A stretch of 28,352 nt of DNA, from the NCBI GenBank assembly GCA_002358345.1, contig DEOR01000013.1:810-29161 (forward strand). The letters run 5' to 3'. This document shows, one piece after another, positions 1-6,542 of the stretch. The notes beneath the pieces are model-generated. The model was not told the DNA's origin, did no database searches, and was given only the letters and a program-made list of their open reading frames with translations. How positions within the stretch are numbered: the stretch's first letter is position 1; every line of letters starts with the position of its first letter. The stretch comes from Proteobacteria bacterium UBA3413. GTDB taxonomy: Bacteria > Pseudomonadota > Gammaproteobacteria > Magnimaribacterales > D2472. The position numbers and the translations under genes were made by a program.

Positions 1-1357
1 CCACCAACCCTAATTCAAAGCCTTTTTGAGTTAATCTTTGGCGAGCGGTGTCTTGAGACAACATCAACCTAAACTCTGCTCTGCTGGTAAACATTCTGTA
101 TGGCTCGGTCACACCATGAAGGGTTAGGTCGTCTATAAGAACCCCGATATAGCCTTCGTTTCTTAAAAACACCACCTCGGGTTTTTGGAGGATTTTTTGA
201 GCTGCGTTTATACCTGCGACCAACCCCTGGGCGGATGCCTCTTCGTAACCGGTGGTTCCGTTAATCTGGCCGGCCAAGTAAAGGTTTTCAATAAACTTTG
301 TTTCCAAGGTTTGATGAAGGGCCCTGGGGTCTATAAAGTCGTACTCAACCGCGTAGCCGTACTCCTCGATTACACAGCTTTCAAAACCTTTGATGGAGTA
401 TATAAATTCTTTTTGAATGTGTTTTGGTAGACTGGTTGAGATTCCATTGGGGTAAACCAGGTCCTTTGTAAGCCCTTCGGGCTCAACAAATATTTGATGA
501 CTGTCTTTGTCTGCAAATTTATTAATTTTATCTTCAATGGATGGGCAGTACCTTGGGCCTATCCCTGAGATTTGACCAGAGTACATGGCAGATAGGTGTG
601 TGTTATTTTTTATAATTTGGTGTGTGTGTGGGTTTGTTCTTGTGATGTAGCAAGAAATTTGGGGTAGTTGTTTGGTGGGCGGTTGAAGTAAAGACATGTG
701 GGGTGTGGGTGTTTCGCCGGGCTGCTCCTCCATAACGCGCAGGTCAATGCTTGAAAGTTTAATTCTTGCTGGTGTCCCTGTTTTTAATCGCCCCATGGGT
801 AGTTTAAGCTCATACAATCTTTTGGAAAGAGGTATAGCGCTCTTATCACCAACGCGTCCCCCTTGGGTGTTTTCCTCGCCTGTGTACATGACACCATTTA
901 AAAAAGTTCCCGTGGTTAAAATAATTTTCTTTGCTGTGAGTATTTTGTTGTGCTTTAAAACAACCCCCGTGGCTTTGTTGTTCTCCACCACAAGATCTAT
1001 AACCTCGTCCTCTACAATTTGAATGGTGGAGGTATGTAAGATGTCTTGGATTGCTTTTTTGTATTTATCTCTGTCGCATTGAACTCGCAGTGCTTGGACG
1101 GCAAAACCTTTTCTGGTATTTAGGGTTCTGTATTGAATCCCAGATGCGTCTGTTGCCTGGGCCATAATCCCCCCCAAAGCATCAACCTCTCTAACTAAGT
1201 GAGATTTACCCAGCCCGCCTATTGCTGGGTTACACGACATCTGGCCTACGGTGTTTTTGGAAAAAGTTACCAAACAACATTTCAAGCCTTGCCGATAGAC
1301 AGCATGCGCTGCTTCAACGCCTGCGTGACCCCCACCTATTACAATTACATCAAACAT
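1..1357 (-). CDS. mnmG: MnmG (GidA), tRNA uridine-34 modification enzyme subunit; 3' end cut by window edge
   Basis: This FAD-dependent subunit works with MnmE to install the carboxymethylaminomethyl group on the wobble uridine (U34) of certain tRNAs. Reading leftward from ATG at 1357, the frame stays open to base 1, about 452 codons of a family that is usually near 630, so the C-terminal tRNA-binding part lies outside the window. Visible motifs are the N-terminal dinucleotide fold MFDVIVIGGGHAGVEAA, CNPAIGGLGKSHLVRE, GRLKTGTPAR and PRYCPSIEDK, all typical of MnmG. No clear ribosome binding site precedes the ATG; the leader is AT-rich and holds a 27-bp palindrome. Its coding strand is C/A-rich, the opposite of the next gene mnmE, although both run the same way. 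Identification is secure; the gene is incomplete only because of the window edge. Confidence 0.97.
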   Translation of the reverse strand, partial: MFDVIVIGGGHAGVEAAHAVYRQGLKCCLVTFSKNTVGQMSCNPAIGGLGKSHLVREVDALGGIMAQATDASGIQYRTLNTRKGFAVQALRVQCDRDKYKKAIQDILHTSTIQIVEDEVIDLVVENNKATGVVLKHNKILTAKKIILTTGTFLNGVMYTGEENTQGGRVGDKSAIPLSKRLYELKLPMGRLKTGTPARIKLSSIDLRVMEEQPGETPTPHMSLLQPPTKQLPQISCYITRTNPHTHQIIKNNTHLSAMYSGQISGIGPRYCPSIEDKINKFADKDSHQIFVEPEGLTKDLVYPNGISTSLPKHIQKEFIYSIKGFESCVIEEYGYAVEYDFIDPRALHQTLETKFIENLYLAGQINGTTGYEEASAQGLVAGINAAQKILQKPEVVFLRNEGYIGVLIDDLTLHGVTEPYRMFTSRAEFRLMLSQDTARQRLTQKGFELGLV

Positions 1358-1567
1358 ATATATAAGAATGTTATAACAACAATATACTATTGTTGTTATT
1401 ATTAAGGGGGCTACTTTCTGTTTATAACCACCTGCAAACCAACAACACCAACAAAAAACCAAGATGACAACCTATGTAGATACCACCCAGTATCTTGTAT
1501 ACCAATCAGGCATAACTTGTGGACAAACAAACCACAAACTTTAAACACACAATATCCACACCTTTTC
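1358..1567. other. mnmG-mnmE intergenic region with DnaA-box-like sequences; possible origin element
   Basis: This 210-nt gap is large for so compact a region. Next to mnmG it is very AT-rich and contains the 1373-1399 palindrome. The rest is strongly C/A-rich on the + strand (1441-1560: 33 C and 11 G by hand count). Two sequences resemble DnaA boxes: TGTGGACAA at 1518-1526, the reverse complement of TTGTCCACA, and ATATCCACA at 1552-1560. Each differs from TTATCCACA at one base. An AT-rich segment beside mnmG followed by DnaA boxes recalls E. coli oriC. The boxes are imperfect, however, and a competing site lies between rpmH and dnaA. No gene is apparent here. Confidence 0.4.
1373..1399. repeat. 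27-bp AT-rich perfect inverted repeat upstream of mnmG
   Basis: The arms ATAACAACAATA (1373-1384) and TATTGTTGTTAT (1388-1399) are exact reverse complements separated by TAC. The site begins 16 nt upstream of the mnmG start codon. On the minus strand it is not followed by a T-run, and its stem is almost all A:T, so it is a poor candidate for an intrinsic terminator of mnmE. It could be an operator for mnmG, a duplex-unwinding or cruciform element, or a protein-binding palindrome. The symmetry is directly visible; the role is unknown. Confidence 0.8.
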
Positions 1568-2875
1568 CTATTTACCAATACAAAAATCTTTAAAAATATC
1601 ACCAAGCAAAGCATCTGGGTACTTAACACCAAGGAACTCATCAAAACAAGACCTTACCAACCTCAAATCCTCCGCGGCAACATCAATATCTTTTTCTCCA
1701 CCAATCTTTTTTCCACAATCCTCAAGAAGAGCAAGGGCAGATTGAAATAATATCAGGTGCCGATCTCTAATTAGGTGGGTTTTTTTGGATTCCTGAGATC
1801 CTTGTTTTACCAAAGCAAGAATTAAGTCCTTGAGATTTTGGACACCGTCACCTGTCTTTGCAGAGACCGAACAATCAACCCCCGTCAAAGCCGTCGATTG
1901 ATCAACCTTATTAAACACCAACAAGTGTTTTTTCTCACCTACGGCGACCAAAAACTTTGGCGCAAGATGCTCAGTGGCCTCATCCAACACAATTAACACC
2001 ACATCCGTTGCCTTTAACTCAGAATTCGAAAGAGCTATCCCCTGAGCCTCAATAAAATCATCAGTTTCCCTGACCCCAGCTGAGTCAACCAACTCTAAGT
2101 TAACACTGTTATAAAACATTTCAGAGTCAATTAAATCCCTGGTTGTCCCTGGGACACTGGAAACAAGAGCCCTGTCAAAACCAAGCAATCTATTAAACAA
2201 CGATGACTTGCCGGTGTTGGGCGGGCCAAAAAACAACACCCTGTTTTTATTCAACCGATCAGACGAGACAAGAGAGGAATCAATAATTTCCTGCAGCCGA
2301 AAACTTAAGTCTCCCAATCTTTGCTCTACACCACCCTCTTTAATAAAATCATAGTCCTCATCAGAGAAATCAATACTTCCCTCAACAAAAACACGAAGTG
2401 AATCAACATCATCACCCAACAAAGAAATCATTTCACTTAAACGGCCGGACAGCGCCGCAGAAGACAGCCTAGCCCTTTCCCCATCTTCTGAGTGAATTAA
2501 GTCTGCAATTGCCTCAGCCTCATTTAGAGAAAGTTTTCCATTCTCATAAGCCCTCTTTGAGAACTCACCGGGTGCCGCCTCCTCAAAACCAAGGTGCAAG
2601 AAAAGAGTCGCTATTTGACGAATAACAGGCAGCCCACCATGGCAAAAAATTTCTACAGAATCTTCCCCTGTAAAACTTTTTGGGTTCTGATAAAAAACAA
2701 CAGAGCAGCGATCAACAATCTCGCCCTCCCAAACAATATCCCGCAAAAACATTCTTCCAAAAGCGTTAATAGGTTGATTCAACACTTGGTTAAACGAATT
2801 TAAGCAACCAGCACCAGTTGCCCTAAAGATTGCTAAAGCTGACTGGGCAACAGGTGTTGCAAGGGCAAAAATCAA
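1568..2875 (-). CDS. mnmE: MnmE (TrmE), tRNA-modification GTPase
   Basis: This GTPase partners MnmG in wobble-uridine modification. The protein has 435 residues, slightly short of the usual 450 or so. An N-terminal folate-binding domain (about 1-115, including KSFTGEDSVEIFCHGG) is followed by helical segments that flank an inserted G domain: P-loop GPPNTGKS (217-224), GTTRD (243-247), DSAG (264-267, usually DTAG), NKVD near 322, then SAK. The diagnostic C-terminus FCIGK, with its catalytic cysteine, is present. The start is TTG at 2875, supported by GAGG (2886-2883) seven bases upstream and by the N-terminus MIFALATP, which matches the family's ATP motif. It begins two bases after the yidC stop, so it is probably co-transcribed with yidC. 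Confidence 0.97.
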   Translation of the reverse strand: MIFALATPVAQSALAIFRATGAGCLNSFNQVLNQPINAFGRMFLRDIVWEGEIVDRCSVVFYQNPKSFTGEDSVEIFCHGGLPVIRQIATLFLHLGFEEAAPGEFSKRAYENGKLSLNEAEAIADLIHSEDGERARLSSAALSGRLSEMISLLGDDVDSLRVFVEGSIDFSDEDYDFIKEGGVEQRLGDLSFRLQEIIDSSLVSSDRLNKNRVLFFGPPNTGKSSLFNRLLGFDRALVSSVPGTTRDLIDSEMFYNSVNLELVDSAGVRETDDFIEAQGIALSNSELKATDVVLIVLDEATEHLAPKFLVAVGEKKHLLVFNKVDQSTALTGVDCSVSAKTGDGVQNLKDLILALVKQGSQESKKTHLIRDRHLILFQSALALLEDCGKKIGGEKDIDVAAEDLRLVRSCFDEFLGVKYPDALLGDIFKDFCIGK

Positions 2876-2877
2876 AG

Positions 2878-4425
2878 TTAGACCTCAGACGAGGGAGCGC
2901 CATATTTTTTATACATAGCTCTTTGTTGGACCAAAGATATCCCACTATTTGCAACCGAATACAAAACCAACCCAGATGGCATGATCACAAAAATACCAGC
3001 AATCATTATCGGCATAAATTTCATCACCTGCGCCTGAGTTGGATCCATCCCCGGGGGCTGAGGGTTTAACTTTTGTGTTAGATACATCAAACCCGCAAAC
3101 AGCACCGGTAAGATAAACAAAGGATCCGGTGCAGATAGATCTTGTATCCAAAAGAAAAATGATTCATGGCGAAGCTCTACACTTTCCCTTAAACAAAAAA
3201 AGAAAGAAATAAACACTGGCAGTTGAAGCAACATTGGAAAACAACCACCCGCTGGATTAATACCCTCTTTTTTATACAAAGCCATCATTTCAGTTCCAAG
3301 TTTTGCGCGATCATCTTTGTAGCGCTCTTGAATTTCTTTTAATTTAGGTCCAGCAGTTCGCATTTTAGCCATACTAGAAAAACCTTTGGCTGAGATTGGC
3401 CAAAACAACAATTTAATCAACACAGTTAACAAGATAATTGAAATACCCCAATTTCCAACAAAACCATTAATCATGGTTAATAACATCATTAAGGGTTGTG
3501 CAAGGAACCAAAACCAACCCATATCAATTGTTAACTCTAAATCTGCAGCCCGGGTCATCAAATCAGTACGAAGTTTTGGTCCAAGAAAAACCCTATGCTC
3601 AACACCAGACCGAAGACCAAAGTCCTGAACCTCATTAGACATAGCAGCCATAACAAAAACCCCACCACTTTCTTTTGGTGGTATGACGGTTAAAGTTTGC
3701 TCTCGATCACCAGGGGTTAAAATGGCAGCCATAAAGTACTTCTGAATAAATGCCAGCCACCCACCCCGCTGCAAAAACTCCTTTCTTTCATCTATGCTTC
3801 GCAATCTAAAATTAACATAGGGATCATCAGGAGTATTAAAGGCCACCCCGGTATACGAGCTGTTTTCAAAAAAACCACTCCTTGCATCCAATGGCTTGCC
3901 GTCGGTTCTATACATAGCAACATATGGTGTAAAGCTTACCCCTGTTGCATCCCCCACAAAACGGTCTTCAATTAAGAGCTCATAATCACCCTCTTTTAAC
4001 GTGATGGTTTTGGAGATCAACCCATCTAAAGATAACAACTCAACATAATCAACACCAGCCACCACAACAGTAAAACTAGGATCATTTCCAGCAAAACCAC
4101 TGTTTAAATAAAACTTAAAACCAGCATCATCAAACCCAAATAAACGAACACCCAAAGAGCCCTTGTTATTTAAATAAGTGTGTTCTTTTAAACGGGCCTC
4201 CCAAACTTTTCCAGTAGAAGGGCTTATTTTAACAAGTATTTTCTCATTTTGGATTTCTATAAAACCCGCGCTTTCATCCGGCGGATTATCAGTAGCAACA
4301 TCTATACGTTCTATAAAAGCAGCTTCTACAAGCTCTTTTTTTCTTTCAGAGTCTTGGCCCCATGATAAAAACAACATATATGCAAAAGCCATGACAAGCG
4401 CAATATATAAGTATCTAAAATTCAT
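2878..4425 (-). CDS. yidC: YidC, membrane protein insertase
   Basis: This inner-membrane insertase folds membrane proteins with or without SecYEG. The chosen start at 4425 (MNFRYLYIALVMAFAYM) gives 515 residues; its ATG overlaps the yidD TGA stop as ATGA. An upstream in-frame ATG at 4467 would add 14 residues lying over yidD and is less likely. The order is: an N-terminal membrane anchor, a large periplasmic beta domain (about 60-310), then the conserved 60KD_IMP core with RTAGPKLKEIQERYKDD, NPAGGCFPMLLQLPVFISFF and several membrane helices ending near KYGAPSSEV. The large periplasmic domain is the Gram-negative form. It sits in the usual rpmH-rnpA-yidD-yidC-mnmE string. Confidence 0.97.
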   Translation of the reverse strand: MNFRYLYIALVMAFAYMLFLSWGQDSERKKELVEAAFIERIDVATDNPPDESAGFIEIQNEKILVKISPSTGKVWEARLKEHTYLNNKGSLGVRLFGFDDAGFKFYLNSGFAGNDPSFTVVVAGVDYVELLSLDGLISKTITLKEGDYELLIEDRFVGDATGVSFTPYVAMYRTDGKPLDARSGFFENSSYTGVAFNTPDDPYVNFRLRSIDERKEFLQRGGWLAFIQKYFMAAILTPGDREQTLTVIPPKESGGVFVMAAMSNEVQDFGLRSGVEHRVFLGPKLRTDLMTRAADLELTIDMGWFWFLAQPLMMLLTMINGFVGNWGISIILLTVLIKLLFWPISAKGFSSMAKMRTAGPKLKEIQERYKDDRAKLGTEMMALYKKEGINPAGGCFPMLLQLPVFISFFFCLRESVELRHESFFFWIQDLSAPDPLFILPVLFAGLMYLTQKLNPQPPGMDPTQAQVMKFMPIMIAGIFVIMPSGLVLYSVANSGISLVQQRAMYKKYGAPSSEV

Positions 4426-4634
4426 TTTTTTACCTCGTCGACCCCACCACTGGACCAGGGACCACATTTTAAAATTCTAACCACCGCATAAAACCCACCA
4501 ACCAAAGACCCATGTATCTCAATACTTTCTTTGGCATATGTTGAACACGTAGGCTCAAACCTACAATTTTGTCCCAACAAAAAACTTAAATATTTCTGAT
4601 AAAAACTAATTATATATAGCAAACACTTTTTCAT
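4422..4634 (-). CDS. yidD: YidD, membrane protein insertion efficiency factor
   Basis: This small (70-residue) inner-membrane-associated protein helps YidC-dependent insertion. It shows the family pattern of an amphipathic N-terminus (MKKCLLYIISFYQKYLSFLL), then CRFEPTCSTYAKESIEIHG and a C-terminal segment with LKCGPW and SGGVDEV, which corresponds to CHPW..GG.DPV in relatives. The three conserved cysteines are present. It starts 9 nt after the rnpA stop codon and ends in a 4-nt ATGA overlap with yidC, so translation is probably coupled. No strong Shine-Dalgarno sequence is visible. Confidence 0.95.
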   Translation of the reverse strand: MKKCLLYIISFYQKYLSFLLGQNCRFEPTCSTYAKESIEIHGSLVGGFYAVVRILKCGPWSSGGVDEVKK

Positions 4635-4643
4635 GTTAGTTAA

Positions 4644-4982
4644 TCACAAACACTCAGGCGGCTTTTTAAAACCCACTAGGTGTGGGCGACTAATATCCTT
4701 AATATCTTTAAAGCCAAGCTCAAACAACCCCTTCCTAACAACAACAACAAAACCAGGGCCCAAACCAAACTCTCTAAAAACTTCTCTCAGCCATCGCTTT
4801 GTTTTATTCCGCGTTACTGCCAAAGGATAATCTTTTTTCCTGATAATAATTTTTATTTTTTGTTCAAGAGCAGTGGAATCAAAGTAAATTGATACCTCTT
4901 GGGAGTGAAAAATTTTTTTAGAAATAGCGAGGCCTAAACTACTATGCTGATAAAACCTTACGACCTTTTTTTCTTCTGCTAG
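4644..4982 (-). CDS. rnpA: RnpA, protein component of ribonuclease P; start codon not canonical
   Basis: RnpA binds the RNase P RNA and helps mature the 5' ends of tRNAs. The coordinates span the open frame from just after an in-frame TAG (4985-4983) to the TGA at 4646-4644, at most 112 codons; the true start is uncertain. The family signature is clear: IKIIIRKKDYPLAV, then RNKTKRWLREVFRE (the RNR motif), then GFVVVVRKG. Homology to other RnpA proteins seems to run back to about residue 9 (RFYQ, codons near 4958), inside the 3' end of rpmH. The frame nevertheless contains no ATG, GTG or TTG until a TTG just before the RNR motif. The first weak initiator is ATT at 4925-4923, 16 nt after the rpmH stop with AGG seven nt upstream, which would give 93 residues. 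Function is confident; the N-terminus is not. Confidence 0.85.
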   Translation of the reverse strand, partial: LAEEKKVVRFYQHSSLGLAISKKIFHSQEVSIYFDSTALEQKIKIIIRKKDYPLAVTRNKTKRWLREVFREFGLGPGFVVVVRKGLFELGFKDIKDISRPHLVGFKKPPECL

Positions 4983-5076
4983 CTAAAACAGCTCTACCGG
5001 CCTTGGTTGCCATTCTAGATCTAAACCCATGGGTTCTTTTTCTTTTTAGCGTGCTGGGTTGAAATGTTCTTTTCAT
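4942..5076 (-). CDS. rpmH: Ribosomal protein bL34
   Basis: This 44-residue protein of the large ribosomal subunit begins MKRTFQPSTLKRKRTHGFRS and ends RRKKGRKVLSA, matching L34 throughout. The ATG at 5076 is preceded by GAG at a suitable distance. A further 37 in-frame upstream codons show no similarity to L34 and are not used. It is the first gene of the leftward rpmH-rnpA-yidD-yidC-mnmE series and diverges from dnaA, as in most bacteria. Its last codons contain a run of seven A (4966-4972 on the + strand as T) and overlap the reading frame of rnpA. Confidence 0.98.
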   Translation of the reverse strand: MKRTFQPSTLKRKRTHGFRSRMATKAGRAVLASRRKKGRKVLSA

Positions 5077-5100
5077 AGTAACTCGAAAATTTAGGTGTGA

Positions 5101-5106
5101 ATTATA
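5101..5106 (-). promoter_or_regulatory. Probable -10 element of the rpmH promoter
   Basis: On the minus strand the sequence reads TATAAT, identical to the sigma70 -10 consensus, 25 nt upstream of the rpmH ATG. The hexamer at the 17-nt position upstream (5129-5124) reads TTCCAA, only 3 of 6 to TTGACA. Position and divergence from dnaA make this the best promoter candidate for the rpmH operon. No start site is demonstrated. Confidence 0.4.
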
Positions 5107-5168
5107 GAAGCATATGGAGTCAATTGGAAGAAAAAAAGCCAAAAAATAAATTAACATATACACACAAG

Positions 5169-5177
5169 TTATCCACA
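5169..5177 (+). promoter_or_regulatory. Perfect DnaA box (TTATCCACA) in the rpmH-dnaA gap
   Basis: TTATCCACA is an exact match to the high-affinity DnaA box. It lies in the 176-nt AT-rich gap (5077-5252) between divergent rpmH and dnaA, where many gammaproteobacteria such as Pseudomonas carry oriC. A degenerate box, TTATCCTGT, follows at 5192-5200, and a 7-bp inverted repeat TGTTAGT/ACTAACA lies at 5209-5215/5225-5231. Only one perfect box is present, so the site may serve dnaA autoregulation, be part of oriC, or both. Confidence 0.75.
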
Positions 5178-5252
5178 GAAAATACATATGCTTATCCTGT
5201 AGATATCTTGTTAGTTTTTGTTAGACTAACATTTCTATTGGAGGTCTGTGAA

Positions 5253-6542
5253 TTGAAATTTTGGTCTGAATGCACTCAAAAACTTGAAGCTAAGTTGTCT
5301 CAAGAAGAGTTTAACACATGGATTAAACCCCTAACAGCAGACATTAATAACAATAATCTAGAAATTAGCGCCCCGAATGATTTTGTATTGACCTATGTGC
5401 GAGATAATTTAGGCCAAATTATTGAAAACTTAGTAAATACCACAGATGAGTCCCTAAACGTAAAATTTAAAACGCTTGATAAGTCAACTTTTGTCGATAA
5501 ATTAAATGTTACAGAGAAATATACCCCTGGACTAGTTAAAACCTTTACTTTTGATACTTTTGTAGAAGGCAAATCTAACCACATGGCCTTGGCTGCAGCT
5601 AAACAGGTGGCTGGAAACCCAACAGGTGATTATAACCCTCTTTTTATATACGGGGGTGTTGGCCTGGGTAAAACTCACTTAATGCATGCTGTGGGCAATC
5701 ATATCCTCAATTCCAATAAACCAAAACGCATTGTTTATGTGCATTCGGAAAAATTTGTTACTGATATGGTTAAAGCCCTTCAGTTGGGTGCTATGAGCGA
5801 GTTTAAAGAGTTTTATCGTAATGCAGACGCTCTTTTAATTGATGATATCCAGTTTTTCGCTGGTAAAGAGCAGTCCCAAGAGGAGTTTTTTCACACATTT
5901 AACGCGCTTTTAGATAGAAATCATCAAATGATTTTAACTTGTGATAAGTACCCAAAAGAGATAGATGGCCTTGAGGAGCGCTTAAAATCAAGATTGGGGT
6001 GGGGGCTACCTGTTACTATTGAGCCACCAGAGCTAGAAACCCGCGCAGCTGTTCTTTTAAGCAAAGCTAACTCCATGGGAGTAACCCTTCCAAATGATTG
6101 TGCTATTTATATTGCTCAAAGAATTCGCTCCAACATCAGAGAGCTTGAGGGTGCCTTAAAAAGAGTGGTTGCAAACTCTCGTTTTTCAAACCAGGAAATA
6201 GACATACCTTTTGTAAAAGAATCTTTAAAAGACCTTTTTGTAATCTCAGCCAAAATGGTCAGCATCGACAACATTCAAAAAACGGTTGCTGAGTATTACA
6301 ACATTAAACTTTCAGACATCTTATCCAAAAGAAGAAGCAGATCTATTACTCGACCAAGACAGCTTGCAATGGCTCTAACAAAAGAACTAACAAACCACAG
6401 CTTGCCAGAAATTGGCGAGGCATTTAATGGCCGAGATCACACAACCGTTCTTCATGCTTGTGGAAAAATAAAGGAGCTAAGAAAGGAAATTCCTTCACTT
6501 GAAGAAGACTATAGAAACTTAAACAGGGCCCTAACAAATTAA
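5253..6542 (+). CDS. dnaA: DnaA, chromosomal replication initiator
   Basis: DnaA is the ATP-dependent initiator that binds DnaA boxes and opens the origin. The start is TTG at 5253, giving 429 residues: MKFWSECTQKLEAKLSQEEF matches the family N-terminus, and GGAGG (5240-5244) sits eight bases upstream. An upstream in-frame GTG at 5097 would add 52 unrelated residues. Order: domain I (about 1-75), a very short domain II linker, AAA+ domain III with Walker A GGVGLGKT (134-141) and Walker B ALLIDDIQFF, then domain IV with the DNA-binding signature GRDHTTVLHACGKI. It is shorter than E. coli DnaA (467) mainly because of the linker. dnaN follows with no gap. Confidence 0.97.
   Translation: MKFWSECTQKLEAKLSQEEFNTWIKPLTADINNNNLEISAPNDFVLTYVRDNLGQIIENLVNTTDESLNVKFKTLDKSTFVDKLNVTEKYTPGLVKTFTFDTFVEGKSNHMALAAAKQVAGNPTGDYNPLFIYGGVGLGKTHLMHAVGNHILNSNKPKRIVYVHSEKFVTDMVKALQLGAMSEFKEFYRNADALLIDDIQFFAGKEQSQEEFFHTFNALLDRNHQMILTCDKYPKEIDGLEERLKSRLGWGLPVTIEPPELETRAAVLLSKANSMGVTLPNDCAIYIAQRIRSNIRELEGALKRVVANSRFSNQEIDIPFVKESLKDLFVISAKMVSIDNIQKTVAEYYNIKLSDILSKRRSRSITRPRQLAMALTKELTNHSLPEIGEAFNGRDHTTVLHACGKIKELRKEIPSLEEDYRNLNRALTN

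Noticed and set aside
621..630. TG dinucleotide repeat that looked like a microsatellite
   Set aside because: It is five units inside mnmG and encodes ordinary Thr-His codons on the minus strand (PHTH), so there is no need for a separate feature.
1373..1399. The mnmG palindrome as a dif (XerCD) site explaining the terminus-like skew
   Set aside because: The sequence does not resemble the dif arms or its central TGTATA, and a terminus beside dnaA is implausible.
4633..4892. Plus-strand open frames opposite rnpA
   Set aside because: They are shadows of rnpA on the other strand; the RNR motif of RnpA shows which strand is coding.
5209..5231. 7-bp inverted repeat TGTTAGT/ACTAACA just upstream of dnaA as a terminator
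   Set aside because: It is AT-rich, has no T-run after it and lies between divergent genes; at most it is a minor regulatory symmetry.
5097..5252. A 52-codon in-frame extension upstream of dnaA beginning at GTG 5097
   Set aside because: It has no similarity to DnaA, crosses the DnaA box and rpmH promoter region, and a strong GGAGG site points to the TTG at 5253.
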